From Mucilaginibacter sp. OK098 (GTDB lineage Bacteria; Bacteroidota; Bacteroidia; Sphingobacteriales; Sphingobacteriaceae): a stretch of 64,000 nt of DNA. The notes under the pieces were generated by a model, which did no database searches, had not been told where the DNA came from, and saw only the letters and a program-made list of their open reading frames with translations. The stretch spans positions 62,001 through 126,000 of the forward strand of contig NZ_FRCM01000007.1 of the NCBI RefSeq assembly GCF_900142915.1, in the 5' to 3' direction. The position numbers were made by a program, and so were the translations under genes. Shown piece after piece: positions 8,049-15,538 of this stretch (positions are counted from its first letter, which is position 1; every line of letters begins with the position of its first letter).

Positions 8049-8475
8049 CCTGGTCTTCTTTTTGCTGGGTTAAAAGTCTGTTTACGTATGTCATTTGCTC
8101 TTTAGCATTATCAATTGCCGAAGTAATTACTTCTTCAACAGGTGTTTCGGCATCCGCCATTAAAATCTCCATCAGCAAGGGTAAATTAAACCCCGATACT
8201 ACATAGACGTTTGATCTTAATGCATGTTGCAGCACCTGGTTAGTAATACTCCCACCCATTATATCGCAAAATACTATCAGCTCATCGTTATCGCTAACCT
8301 GGTCCATCACCTCTTTTATTTGTGTTTCAACCGAAACAGCATCATCTATATAGGCCTGGATTAAAAACACATGCTCAACAGCGCCAATAATTATATCTAA
8401 CGATGATTTTACTCCAGCGGCAAACGTGCCGTGGGTAGCTATCAGGAATTTCCTTGTTCTATCACTTTTCTCCAT
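8041..8475 (-). CDS. PTS mannose-family EIIA
   Basis: First gene of the PTS operon; its product accepts phosphate from HPr. ATHGTFAAG at 13-21 holds phospho-His15, as in the EIIA-Man fold. The central VFCDIMGGSITNQVL is the second family motif. At 144 residues it is a single domain, not fused to EIIB as in E. coli ManX. The operon promoter should lie in the 508-bp gap upstream. Confidence 0.93.
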   Translation of the reverse strand: MEKSDRTRKFLIATHGTFAAGVKSSLDIIIGAVEHVFLIQAYIDDAVSVETQIKEVMDQVSDNDELIVFCDIMGGSITNQVLQHALRSNVYVVSGFNLPLLMEILMADAETPVEEVITSAIDNAKEQMTYVNRLLTQQKEDQDD

Positions 8476-8576
8476 CCGGTATTATAGGTGTTTGTTTAAT
8501 AAATCAGCAATACAATATATGCATTTTTATGTTCTGCAATAATCAACCAAACTTTAGTTAAATACTATTTTTAAGG

Positions 8577-8609
8577 CCCTACAATACCACTACTGTGGTT
8601 TTTATAGGG
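8577..8609. promoter_or_regulatory. Imperfect inverted repeat upstream of the PTS operon
   Basis: CCCTACAATACCAC and GTGGTTTTTATAGGG flank a TACT centre. It lies about 100 bp upstream of the EIIA start codon, a fitting place for a regulator site. No regulator gene is nearby to name. Confidence 0.4.
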
Positions 8610-8724
8610 TTTTATGCATTAATCCGTTAGAATTAAACACGATTATCCATAGCGATGGGTTTGAAATCTTCCGGGTTCGAAACGTATCCTAATGATCAAT
8701 TATTTCCCCGAATCCCTCCTGTTT

Positions 8725-8836
8725 AACGCAGGCCTTCGACCTGCGCTGACATGTTAGACCCTTTCAGGGCCAGAAAAATAAAAACACTAAAGCCCTGTAA
8801 GGGCGACATCCATCAGCGCAGGTCGAAGGCCTGCGT
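8725..8836. repeat. REP-like double hairpin (ACGCAGGCCTTCGACCTGCG)
   Basis: Outer arms ACGCAGGCCTTCGACCTGCG and its reverse complement at 8817-8836 are each partly palindromic; an inner pair CCCTTTCAGGGC / GCCCTGTAAGGG is nested inside. It lies between the divergent PTS and GH9 genes. Confidence 0.75.
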
Positions 8837-8916
8837 AATTGATAATGTTTTCAAATTTTATCAAACCGTAGTGCTAATGTAGGGGTATGAAAATCCCTGC
8901 GTGAAATGTAATATAT

Positions 8917-8924
8917 TAGCTTTG
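8917..8924 (+). promoter_or_regulatory. Bacteroidota -7 box for the GH9 gene
   Basis: TAGCTTTG matches the TAnnTTTG consensus exactly, 75 bp before the ATG at 8999. No clear TTTG -33 box is seen at the usual spacing. Confidence 0.4.
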
Positions 8925-8998
8925 GACTTCCGGGATGCTTACCAACATCCATTAATAATATAAACCTTAATATAAATAACACAATGGTTTTATCACAC

Positions 8999-10819
8999 AT
9001 GAAAAGATCTATAATATATGTACTGCTGCTTACTCCTTTTTTACTGCGTGCGCAGTCGGTAAAAATAGTTACCAATCATGTTGGGTATGAAGACAACCGC
9101 GCCAAGCACGCCATTATAGTTGCAGACAGCAAGCTGAACATAAATACATTTAACCTGGTTGATGCCGGTACAGGTGTAAGCGTATTTACAGGTAAACCTG
9201 TATTTAGCGGCCCGGTTAACAAATGGAAGAACTTTCAATTTTGGACGATTGACTTTAGCACAATTACAACTCCCGGTACTTATAAGCTGCAGATCCAGTC
9301 TGCAAAAGGCCCTGTATCTTCCTATCCGTTTATCATCGGGAAAAACGTACTGGAAAAAGCTACTGTATCTGATGTGGTATATTATTTCAAAGGCCAGCGC
9401 AGTTCTGGCTTGCTGGATAAGGCCGATCATCATACCTTATTATCAGGTAAAACAACTGATACCATTGATGCGCATGGTGGCTGGTACGATGCTACGGGCG
9501 ATTATGGCAAGCACCTTTCACATCTTTCATTCTCCAATTATTTCAATCCGCAGCAAATTTCACTAACAGCGTGGAGCTTGTTTAAAACCTACGAGCTTTT
9601 AAATGCAAGGCCGGGAACAGATTTCAGGCAGTTTAACCGCAGAATTTTGGACGAGGCTATGTATGGCGCTGATTATTTGGTGCGGATGCAGGCCAAAGGC
9701 GGATCATTTTACCGTTCAGTTGGTGCTCCCGGTCCCGGGAAATTGCCAAAGGACAGGATGATCCCTGCCGAAGAAGGCAGCTACCGGATAAAGAAAACCA
9801 AAGACCAGGCGTTTAATAAAGCCTCCACTGAAAAAAGCTGGCGGCTTTACCAGTCCAGCTACCGCTCAGGTGCGGGGATGGCCATAGCCGCGCTGGCAAT
9901 GGCGTCAGCTTATCCGGTAAGCGGGGAATTTAGCAATGCAGATTATTTAAAAGCCGCCGAAAACGCCTTTGCTTTTTTAGAGAAAGATAACGAGCAAATG
10001 GATTATGATCACAAAGAAAATATGCTGGATGATTATTGTGCTCTGAATGCGGCTACAGAGCTTTATAAAGTAACAAAAAAGGACGTTTACAAAGCCGCGG
10101 CTGCAAAAAGGGCCGCTAATATTATGGGCCGCCTGGTTACCTGGAAAAATTATAAAAATTATTTCAGGGCCGATGACAAGGATCGTCCGTTCTTTCATCC
10201 ATCTGATGCCGGGCTACCGGTAGTAAGCTTGTTATACTATTACCCATATGCTACTGCAGACGAACAGGCACGGATCAAAAAAACCACAAAAGAATCAATG
10301 GAGTTTGAGTTGGCTATTACACACGAGGTAAACAACCCGTTTGATTACAGCCGCCAACTGGTGCAGGATACTTTGGGAAACAGGCGAAGTTCTTTCTTCT
10401 TCCCGCATGGCAGCGACGCTTCCCCATGGTGGCAGGGCGAAAATGCAAGGCTTGGCTCGGTTGCCGCAGCAGCAAGAATGGTAGCCGCGTTGTTTAAAGA
10501 TGATAAACCGTTTCACGATCAGCTGGACGGCTTTGCGCTTGACCAATTAAACTGGATTCTCGGGTTAAACCCGTTTGATAGCTGCATGCTGCAGGGGACA
10601 GGGCACAACAACCCTGCCTATGGTTTTTTCGGAACGTTTGAATACACCAATGCCCCGGGTGGTATCGTGAATGGTATAACCTCGGGTTTTGATAACGAGG
10701 ACGATATAGATTATAATATCCCCTATGCCGTATCGGGCAAAGATTCAGACTGGCGCTGGGCCGAGCAATGGCTGCCACATACGGCGTGGTATTTACTGGC
10801 GGTTTCCTTAAATGATTAA
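8999..10819 (+). CDS. Secreted glycoside hydrolase family 9 protein
   Basis: I place the start at ATG 8999 rather than 8984 because it gives a clean signal peptide (MKRSIIYVLLLTPFLLRAQ). Residues about 20-115 form the Ig-like N-terminal domain of CelD-type GH9 enzymes (TNHVGYEDNRAKHAII). The (alpha/alpha)6 catalytic domain follows with GGWYDATGDYGKHLSHLS; the two Asp (about 164 and 168) match the catalytic base region. The C-terminus has LNWILGLNPFDSCMLQGTG and WAEQWLPHTAWYLLA, whose Glu (about 589) is the likely acid. GH9 covers endoglucanases and also exo-beta-glucosaminidases; next to an amino-sugar PTS the latter is worth testing. The downstream thioredoxin-fold gene is 11 bp away, so they form an operon. 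Confidence 0.88.
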   Translation: MKRSIIYVLLLTPFLLRAQSVKIVTNHVGYEDNRAKHAIIVADSKLNINTFNLVDAGTGVSVFTGKPVFSGPVNKWKNFQFWTIDFSTITTPGTYKLQIQSAKGPVSSYPFIIGKNVLEKATVSDVVYYFKGQRSSGLLDKADHHTLLSGKTTDTIDAHGGWYDATGDYGKHLSHLSFSNYFNPQQISLTAWSLFKTYELLNARPGTDFRQFNRRILDEAMYGADYLVRMQAKGGSFYRSVGAPGPGKLPKDRMIPAEEGSYRIKKTKDQAFNKASTEKSWRLYQSSYRSGAGMAIAALAMASAYPVSGEFSNADYLKAAENAFAFLEKDNEQMDYDHKENMLDDYCALNAATELYKVTKKDVYKAAAAKRAANIMGRLVTWKNYKNYFRADDKDRPFFHPSDAGLPVVSLLYYYPYATADEQARIKKTTKESMEFELAITHEVNNPFDYSRQLVQDTLGNRRSSFFFPHGSDASPWWQGENARLGSVAAAARMVAALFKDDKPFHDQLDGFALDQLNWILGLNPFDSCMLQGTGHNNPAYGFFGTFEYTNAPGGIVNGITSGFDNEDDIDYNIPYAVSGKDSDWRWAEQWLPHTAWYLLAVSLND

Positions 10820-10830
10820 GTTTAAAAAAA

Positions 10831-11970
10831 ATGAAAAAATATATAACAAGTTTAGTTTTCCTTTTAACGCTTTGCAGCTTTGCATTTGCTAATGTTGATC
10901 ATAAAACCCTGGCAATAGGTGAAAGTGCACCTGATTTCAGTCTGCCCGGTATTGACGGTAAAACCTATACGCTGCAATCGTTTAAAAATGCAAAGGTGCT
11001 GGTTATTGTTTTTATGTGTAACCATTGCCCAACCTCGCAGGCCTATGAAGACAGGATGGTTAAGCTTACCAGTGACTATGCCGCTAAGGGTGTAAGCTTG
11101 GTAGCCATTAACCCAAATAACCCGGCGGGACTTCGTTTGGATGAATTAGGTTACAGCGACCTTGGCGATTCATTCGAAGAGATGAAGATCCGCGCCAAAA
11201 ACATGAAGTTTAACTTCCCGTACCTGTATGATGGCGAGACCGAAGTAACCGCAAACAAATATGGTCCTGTTGCAACACCTCATATTTTTATTTTTGATAA
11301 AGACAGGAAACTGCGCTACAATGGCCGCATTGATGATATGGAAAATCCGGCAAAAACGCCGCACTCCCTTGATGCACGAAATGCTATTGATGCCATATTA
11401 GCAGGTAAGGAAATAGCCGTGCCGGTTACTAAAACCTTTGGCTGCTCTATAAAGTGGGCCGAGAAAAGTGTTTGGATTGACAAGGCGCAAATTCAATGGG
11501 CCAAAGAGCCTGTGAAGTTAGATACCCTGAGTGCGGATGGCATAAAAGAAGTACTGAAAAATCATACCGATAAATTGCGATTGGTTAATTTATGGGCTAC
11601 TTGGTGCGGCCCCTGCGTTGCTGAATTTAGCGACCTGGTTACCTTAAACCATACCTACCGCGACCGCGGCCTTGAGTTTGTAAGCATCAGCGCCGATGAT
11701 CCTGCCAAGAAGGATAAGGCCCTGGGGTTTTTGCAGCGTAAACAGGCATCGGGGTTAAACTATATCTACACAGGAGATGATAAATATAAAATGATTGAGG
11801 CGGTAGACCCAAAATGGGATGGCGCTTTACCTTATACGCTTTTAGTTGAGCCCGACGGTAAAATTGTTTACGCCCACCAAGGAGCCATTGATGCCGAAGA
11901 GCTAAGAAAAATAATTTTTGATGACCCGATGATGGGCAGGATTTATAAAGAACCGGTTGCGAAACCGTAA
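10831..11970 (+). CDS. Secreted tandem thioredoxin-fold protein
   Basis: A signal peptide (1-20) precedes two redox domains. The first (about 25-195) is AhpC/TSA-like, GESAPDFSLPGIDGKTYTL, with CNHC at 63-66. The second (about 225-375) is TlpA/ResA-like with WCGPC at 258-262. Proteins of this kind reduce or make disulfides outside the cytoplasm; the dual form suggests relay between the two CxxC pairs, which is inference. It is 11 bp downstream of the GH9 gene. A thiol-disulfide role in folding secreted enzymes is possible. About 200 bp follow before the next gene and hold a REP-like element. Confidence 0.85.
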   Translation: MKKYITSLVFLLTLCSFAFANVDHKTLAIGESAPDFSLPGIDGKTYTLQSFKNAKVLVIVFMCNHCPTSQAYEDRMVKLTSDYAAKGVSLVAINPNNPAGLRLDELGYSDLGDSFEEMKIRAKNMKFNFPYLYDGETEVTANKYGPVATPHIFIFDKDRKLRYNGRIDDMENPAKTPHSLDARNAIDAILAGKEIAVPVTKTFGCSIKWAEKSVWIDKAQIQWAKEPVKLDTLSADGIKEVLKNHTDKLRLVNLWATWCGPCVAEFSDLVTLNHTYRDRGLEFVSISADDPAKKDKALGFLQRKQASGLNYIYTGDDKYKMIEAVDPKWDGALPYTLLVEPDGKIVYAHQGAIDAEELRKIIFDDPMMGRIYKEPVAKP

Positions 11971-12003
11971 GAAAAGTAATCGTAAGTAGAGTAATAAAAA
12001 GAA

Positions 12004-12125
12004 TGTCATGCTGAATTTATTTCAGCACCCCACATGCCAGGTGTACTCTATGTATTTAAATGCATGATGGTATAGCATTGTGGCTAACTGTCCTGTGAGG
12101 TGCCGAAATAAATTCGGCATGACGG
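12004..12125. repeat. REP-like inverted repeat (TGTCATGCTGAATTTATTTC)
   Basis: Left arm TGTCATGCTGAATTTATTTC (12004 on) pairs with right arm GAAATAAATTCGGCATGACG ending near 12124. It fills the gap between the thioredoxin-fold gene and the first ThuA gene. Confidence 0.75.
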
Positions 12126-12168
12126 CGGGTTTTGCAGAATGCGAATAAAACATAACAAGTCAATATAA

Positions 12169-12945
12169 ATGGACATGAAAAAAATATTATCAAGCAAGAC
12201 TACTCTAATCACCTTGGTCCTGCTTTGTTTTTGCGGATTTCGAATCAATGCCCAATCCGCCAAATTCAAAGTGCTCGTAGTTGCATCCCAGGCAAAAGAC
12301 CACTGGAAAAGTATCTCAGCAGGGAAAGAATTCTTTGAAAAGTTAGGTGCCGAAAATCACTTTAGCGTTGATTTTACAGATGATACCAGCAAGATCAATG
12401 ATGCCAACATGGCCAAATACCAGGTGTTTGTAATGTTTCATTTGGCGCCTTTTGATATGTCGGCAAGCCAGCAGGCGGCTTTGCAAAAGTTTGCGGAGCA
12501 GGGTAAAGGCTGGGTAGGCGTGCATGCTGCCGGACTAACCGGCAAGCAATTTTTAGGACCAAATTCAACTGCAAAATATTGGGATTGGTTTGAAACTTTT
12601 ATGGGTGGCGTAACTTATTCGCCCCACCCGGCTTTCCAGGATGGGATGGTTGTGGTGGAAGATCATAAACACCCGGTCACCAAAAACCTGCCGGCAAAAT
12701 TCTGGCTTGCGGACGAGTGGTATGAATGGGATAAAAGTCCAAGGGGTAATGTGCGGGTTTTGGCTACGGTTGACGAATCAACCTATAAACAAAACAAGCC
12801 AATGGGCGATCATCCTATGGTTTGGACAAATGAAAACTTTCACCGGATGATCTATATCTGTATCGGCCATTCGCCAACATCATTAGTAAATCCAAACTAT
12901 ATACTATTAATGCGCAATGCCATTTTGTGGGCTGCGTCAAAATAA
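12169..12945 (+). CDS. Secreted ThuA-like protein, copy 1
   Basis: ThuA-like proteins have a glutamine-amidotransferase-like flavodoxin fold and are linked to sugar use, but their activity is poorly known. Visible features are a signal peptide (starting at this ATG or at ATG 12175, MKKILSS), the core FKVLVVASQAKDHW, the loop WVGVHAAGL, the motif HPAFQDGMVVVEDHKHPVTK, and the terminal MIYICIGHSP. Three paralogs lie in this cluster (12169, 12967, 14482), so duplication seems likely. The next paralog follows after 21 bp, so both share a transcript. Confidence 0.85.
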   Translation: MDMKKILSSKTTLITLVLLCFCGFRINAQSAKFKVLVVASQAKDHWKSISAGKEFFEKLGAENHFSVDFTDDTSKINDANMAKYQVFVMFHLAPFDMSASQQAALQKFAEQGKGWVGVHAAGLTGKQFLGPNSTAKYWDWFETFMGGVTYSPHPAFQDGMVVVEDHKHPVTKNLPAKFWLADEWYEWDKSPRGNVRVLATVDESTYKQNKPMGDHPMVWTNENFHRMIYICIGHSPTSLVNPNYILLMRNAILWAASK

Positions 12946-12966
12946 AAATATCAACCTAAAAATAAC

Positions 12967-13725
12967 ATGAAAAAAATAGCATCAATAATTGGGTTTTGTG
13001 TTCTGGGAATCTGCAGCGCCTGGGGACAAAAAGCGCCAAGGTTTAAAGTGATAGCCCTTTACGAGAATGGCGGTCATCATATTGAATATTCACGTGCCGC
13101 AAAAGTATGGCTGGATAAACTGGCGGCCGACAGCAATTTTACTATTGATTATATCCAGAATACAGATAAAATTGATGATGCATTTTTAGCCAATTACCAG
13201 CTGTTTATCCAATTGGATTACGCACCTTACGGCTGGAAAGAAAAGGCGGTAACCGCTTTTCAAAATTATATTGAGCAGGGCAAAGGCGGCTGGATCGGCT
13301 TTCATCATGCTACTTTGCTGGGCGAGTTTGACGGTTACCCGATGTGGCAATGGTTCAGCAAATTTATGGGTGATACCCGCTACAAAAATTACATAGCAAC
13401 TTTTGTGAAAGCTAAGGTAAATGTTGAAGATAAAGCGCACCCGGTTATGAAAGGCGTGTCCCCTGCATTTATTGTTGAAAAGGAAGAGTTTTACACTTAC
13501 GAAAAAAGCATGCGCCCTAATGTGCATGTATTGGCTTCGGTAGATGAGAGCACCTATGTGCCCAACTCTGATATTAAAATGGGCGACCACCCGGTAATAT
13601 GGACAAATCCTAATTATAAAGCACGCAACATTTACATATTTATGGGGCATTCGCCTGTCCTTTTTGAGAGCAGGGATTACACAACCCTGTTTAGCAATGC
13701 CATTTTTTGGGCAGCGGGAAGGTGA
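12967..13725 (+). CDS. Secreted ThuA-like protein, copy 2
   Basis: Second ThuA-like paralog. A signal peptide of about 20 residues (ending SAWGQ) is followed by FKVIALYENGGHHIEY, the GWIGFHHATLLGEFDGYP loop, EDKAHPVMKGV and the terminal RNIYIFMGHSP. The first-strand loop has GGHH instead of the KDH of copy 1, so the putative active-site region differs. It is 21 bp downstream of copy 1. Function in sugar metabolism is suggested only by family and by the surrounding glycosidases. Confidence 0.85.
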   Translation: MKKIASIIGFCVLGICSAWGQKAPRFKVIALYENGGHHIEYSRAAKVWLDKLAADSNFTIDYIQNTDKIDDAFLANYQLFIQLDYAPYGWKEKAVTAFQNYIEQGKGGWIGFHHATLLGEFDGYPMWQWFSKFMGDTRYKNYIATFVKAKVNVEDKAHPVMKGVSPAFIVEKEEFYTYEKSMRPNVHVLASVDESTYVPNSDIKMGDHPVIWTNPNYKARNIYIFMGHSPVLFESRDYTTLFSNAIFWAAGR

Positions 13726-13728
13726 GTG

Positions 13729-13790
13729 AATTCAGAAGTCGAAATGTCGATTGCGGAAGTTTTTAAAGTCGGGAAAGTTTGAAGGTTTTA
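13729..13790. repeat. Word-repeat element (GAAGTCGAAATGTCG type)
   Basis: Iterated words AGTCGAAATGTCG, GGAAGTTTTTAAAGTCGG and GAAAGTTTGAAGG sit between the ThuA and DUF4468 genes. It is the weakest member of the word-repeat group. Confidence 0.35.
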
Positions 13791-13801
13791 GATAAGAAAC
13801 A

Positions 13802-14332
13802 ATGATAAAAAAAATAATTATAGCCCTAAGCCTGCTGCCGTGTATGTGTATCGCGCAAAGCGATACGCACCCGGTGGCAATGCAGATGCAAAATGGGAAG
13901 ATCTATTTTGATAACGCTTACTCACTTAATGCAGGTCTTAAAAAAGATGAGCTTTTTAACCGTGCCGCTAATTGGTTAAAGGGTGCTTTTCAATACCCGG
14001 ATAAAAGCATTGATGTTGCCGATCCAAAAAAGGGTGAAGTTGCCGGAACAGGCGTATTCAAAATTACAACAAGTGAATCAGGTCATTATTACTGGCTAAA
14101 GTTTACCGCGAATATTGTGGTGCACAACGCCACTTATGAGCTTAAACTGCATGATTTTTATGAAAAGCCGATTGAGCCCGGTATCTCCAATGAGTATTCA
14201 AAAATTGAGTATCGCTGGTGGGATTACCGGCAGGGCAAGCCCTGGGGACCGGAGGATAAACCGCTGTTTGAAGGGATGAATAAGGATTTGAACGAGATGA
14301 TGACTTCCCTGGAAACAACAATGAGCAAATAA
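13802..14332 (+). CDS. Secreted DUF4468 (TBP-like fold) protein
   Basis: A 176-residue protein with a signal peptide (MIKKIIIALSLLPCMCIAQ) and the pattern of DUF4468 domains: the F-(N/D)-RAANWL helix near 50-60, GTGVFKI at about 80 and the strand YWLKFTANIVVHNATYELKL. The family has no known activity and is common in Bacteroidota. It lies between ThuA-like genes, in the same direction, 76 bp from the upstream one; a functional link is not established. Confidence 0.75.
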   Translation: MIKKIIIALSLLPCMCIAQSDTHPVAMQMQNGKIYFDNAYSLNAGLKKDELFNRAANWLKGAFQYPDKSIDVADPKKGEVAGTGVFKITTSESGHYYWLKFTANIVVHNATYELKLHDFYEKPIEPGISNEYSKIEYRWWDYRQGKPWGPEDKPLFEGMNKDLNEMMTSLETTMSK

Positions 14333-14341
14333 TAATCTCAT

Positions 14342-14441
14342 TCGCCTCACCCTGCCCTCTCCAAAGGAGAGGGTTCAAAAAAAAGAATATAAAAGAGCGA
14401 AGCTGAAGTCCTCTCCTTTGGAGAGGATTTAGGTGAGGCGA
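14342..14441. repeat. REP-like hairpin (CCTCTCCAAAGGAGAGG)
   Basis: Outer arms TCGCCTCACC and GGTGAGGCGA flank inner palindromes CCCTCTCCAAAGGAGAGGG and CCTCTCCTTTGGAGAGG. It starts 9 bp after the DUF4468 stop codon. Confidence 0.8.
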
Positions 14442-14481
14442 GTAAAAGCATGTTAAATAAACACCTATTTAATATAGAACT

Positions 14482-15243
14482 ATGAAAAGAAACTTACTAA
14501 AAACGGCACTTAGCCTGTTCATATTACTGATTGGGCAAACCACAACCTTTGCCCAATCGCCAAAGTTCAGGGTGCTGGCGTTATACTCAACCAATGTGGA
14601 AAGTGATCATGTTGATTTTGCTATGCAGGCGATGAAATTTTACAGCAGGTTTGCTGCAGAAAAAGGTTTTGCTTTTGATACCACTTCCCGCTGGGAGGAC
14701 CTGAACAACGAAAAGTTAAAAAATTACCAGGTGGTAGTTTGGCTTAACGAATTTCCGCACAACCAGGCGCAGCGCAGCGCTTTTGAAAAGTTTATGGCGA
14801 ATGGCGGCGCATGGTTGGGTTTTCATGTATCGGGGTACAATGATAAATATACCAAATGGCCGTGGTTTGTAAGCTTTTTGGGCGCTACTTTTTATAACAA
14901 CAACTGGCCGCCATTACCTGCTAAAATGATAGTGGATGATAACACCCACCCGGCAACAAAGCGCCTGCCTAAAACCTACACAGCGCCGATATGTGAGTGG
15001 TATGGATGGAAGCCAAATCCGCGGGATAATAAGGATATCAGGGTATTGATGACTTTATCTCCTGAAAACTACCCGCTGGGTAAAAAAGATATTATAACTG
15101 GGGGCGATATCCCTGTTGTATGGACAAATACCAAATACAAAATGATTTATATGAACATGGGGCATGGTGATAAGAACTTTGACTCAGATGTTCAGAATAT
15201 GATGTTTGAAGATGCCATAATTTGGCTAGGAGATAAGAAATAA
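14482..15243 (+). CDS. Secreted ThuA-like protein, copy 3
   Basis: Third ThuA-like paralog (253 residues). A signal peptide of about 24 residues is followed by FRVLALYSTNVESDHVDFAM, the NGGAWLGFHVSGYND loop, DDNTHPATKRLP and the terminal KMIYMNMGHGDKN. It lacks the GHH pattern of copy 2, and HP of DNTHPATK is shared by all three. Repeats on both sides separate it from its neighbours, so it may have its own promoter. A copper amine oxidase follows on the same strand. Confidence 0.83.
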   Translation: MKRNLLKTALSLFILLIGQTTTFAQSPKFRVLALYSTNVESDHVDFAMQAMKFYSRFAAEKGFAFDTTSRWEDLNNEKLKNYQVVVWLNEFPHNQAQRSAFEKFMANGGAWLGFHVSGYNDKYTKWPWFVSFLGATFYNNNWPPLPAKMIVDDNTHPATKRLPKTYTAPICEWYGWKPNPRDNKDIRVLMTLSPENYPLGKKDIITGGDIPVVWTNTKYKMIYMNMGHGDKNFDSDVQNMMFEDAIIWLGDKK

Positions 15244-15251
15244 AACAAGCC

Positions 15252-15333
15252 GGGTGTCATGCTGAACCCCGTCGAAGCATGTGGGCATAGGCCTCTACGC
15301 GCGTCGCCCTTCGACAAGCTCAGGATGACACCC
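15252..15333. repeat. REP-like inverted repeat, family A
   Basis: Left arm GGGTGTCATGCTGAACCCCG and right arm CTTCGACAAGCTCAGGATGA followed by CACCC form a long hairpin. It belongs with the elements at 1233 and 3927. Confidence 0.8.
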
Positions 15334-15346
15334 ATTTCAATGTTCC

Positions 15347-15446
15347 CGCAGGGTCTCTCATAGAGGACCCTGCGATGTATAATGCTTGCGAGAAGCATTT
15401 TATTACCCACAAACATAACGCAGGGTCCTCTACGAGAGACCCTGCG
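15347..15446. repeat. REP-like double hairpin, family B
   Basis: Two 28-bp palindromes, CGCAGGGTCTCTCATAGAGG...CCCTGCG (15347-15374) and its inverted version at 15419-15446, flank 44 bp. The units match the ends of the family B copies at 3813 and 4057. Families A and B are adjacent here as they are inside the PTS operon. Confidence 0.8.
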
Positions 15447-15538
15447 AAGACGAACTGTTTTTAATGCAATGTTTAAGAGCCGGTTATCCTAAAGTTTGAG
15501 AAGAAACTGTTAAGAATCACTCTTTAAACAAAATAGCA

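Larger units (their letters stand above)
8476..8983. other. Divergent intergenic region between the PTS operon and the GH9 gene
   Basis: 508 bp without a convincing gene. It contains an operator-like inverted repeat at 8577-8609, a double-hairpin REP-like element at 8725-8836, and a -7 box for the GH9 gene at 8917-8924. Both operons must start here, so shared regulation by an amino sugar or oligosaccharide signal is possible but unproven. Confidence 0.6.
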
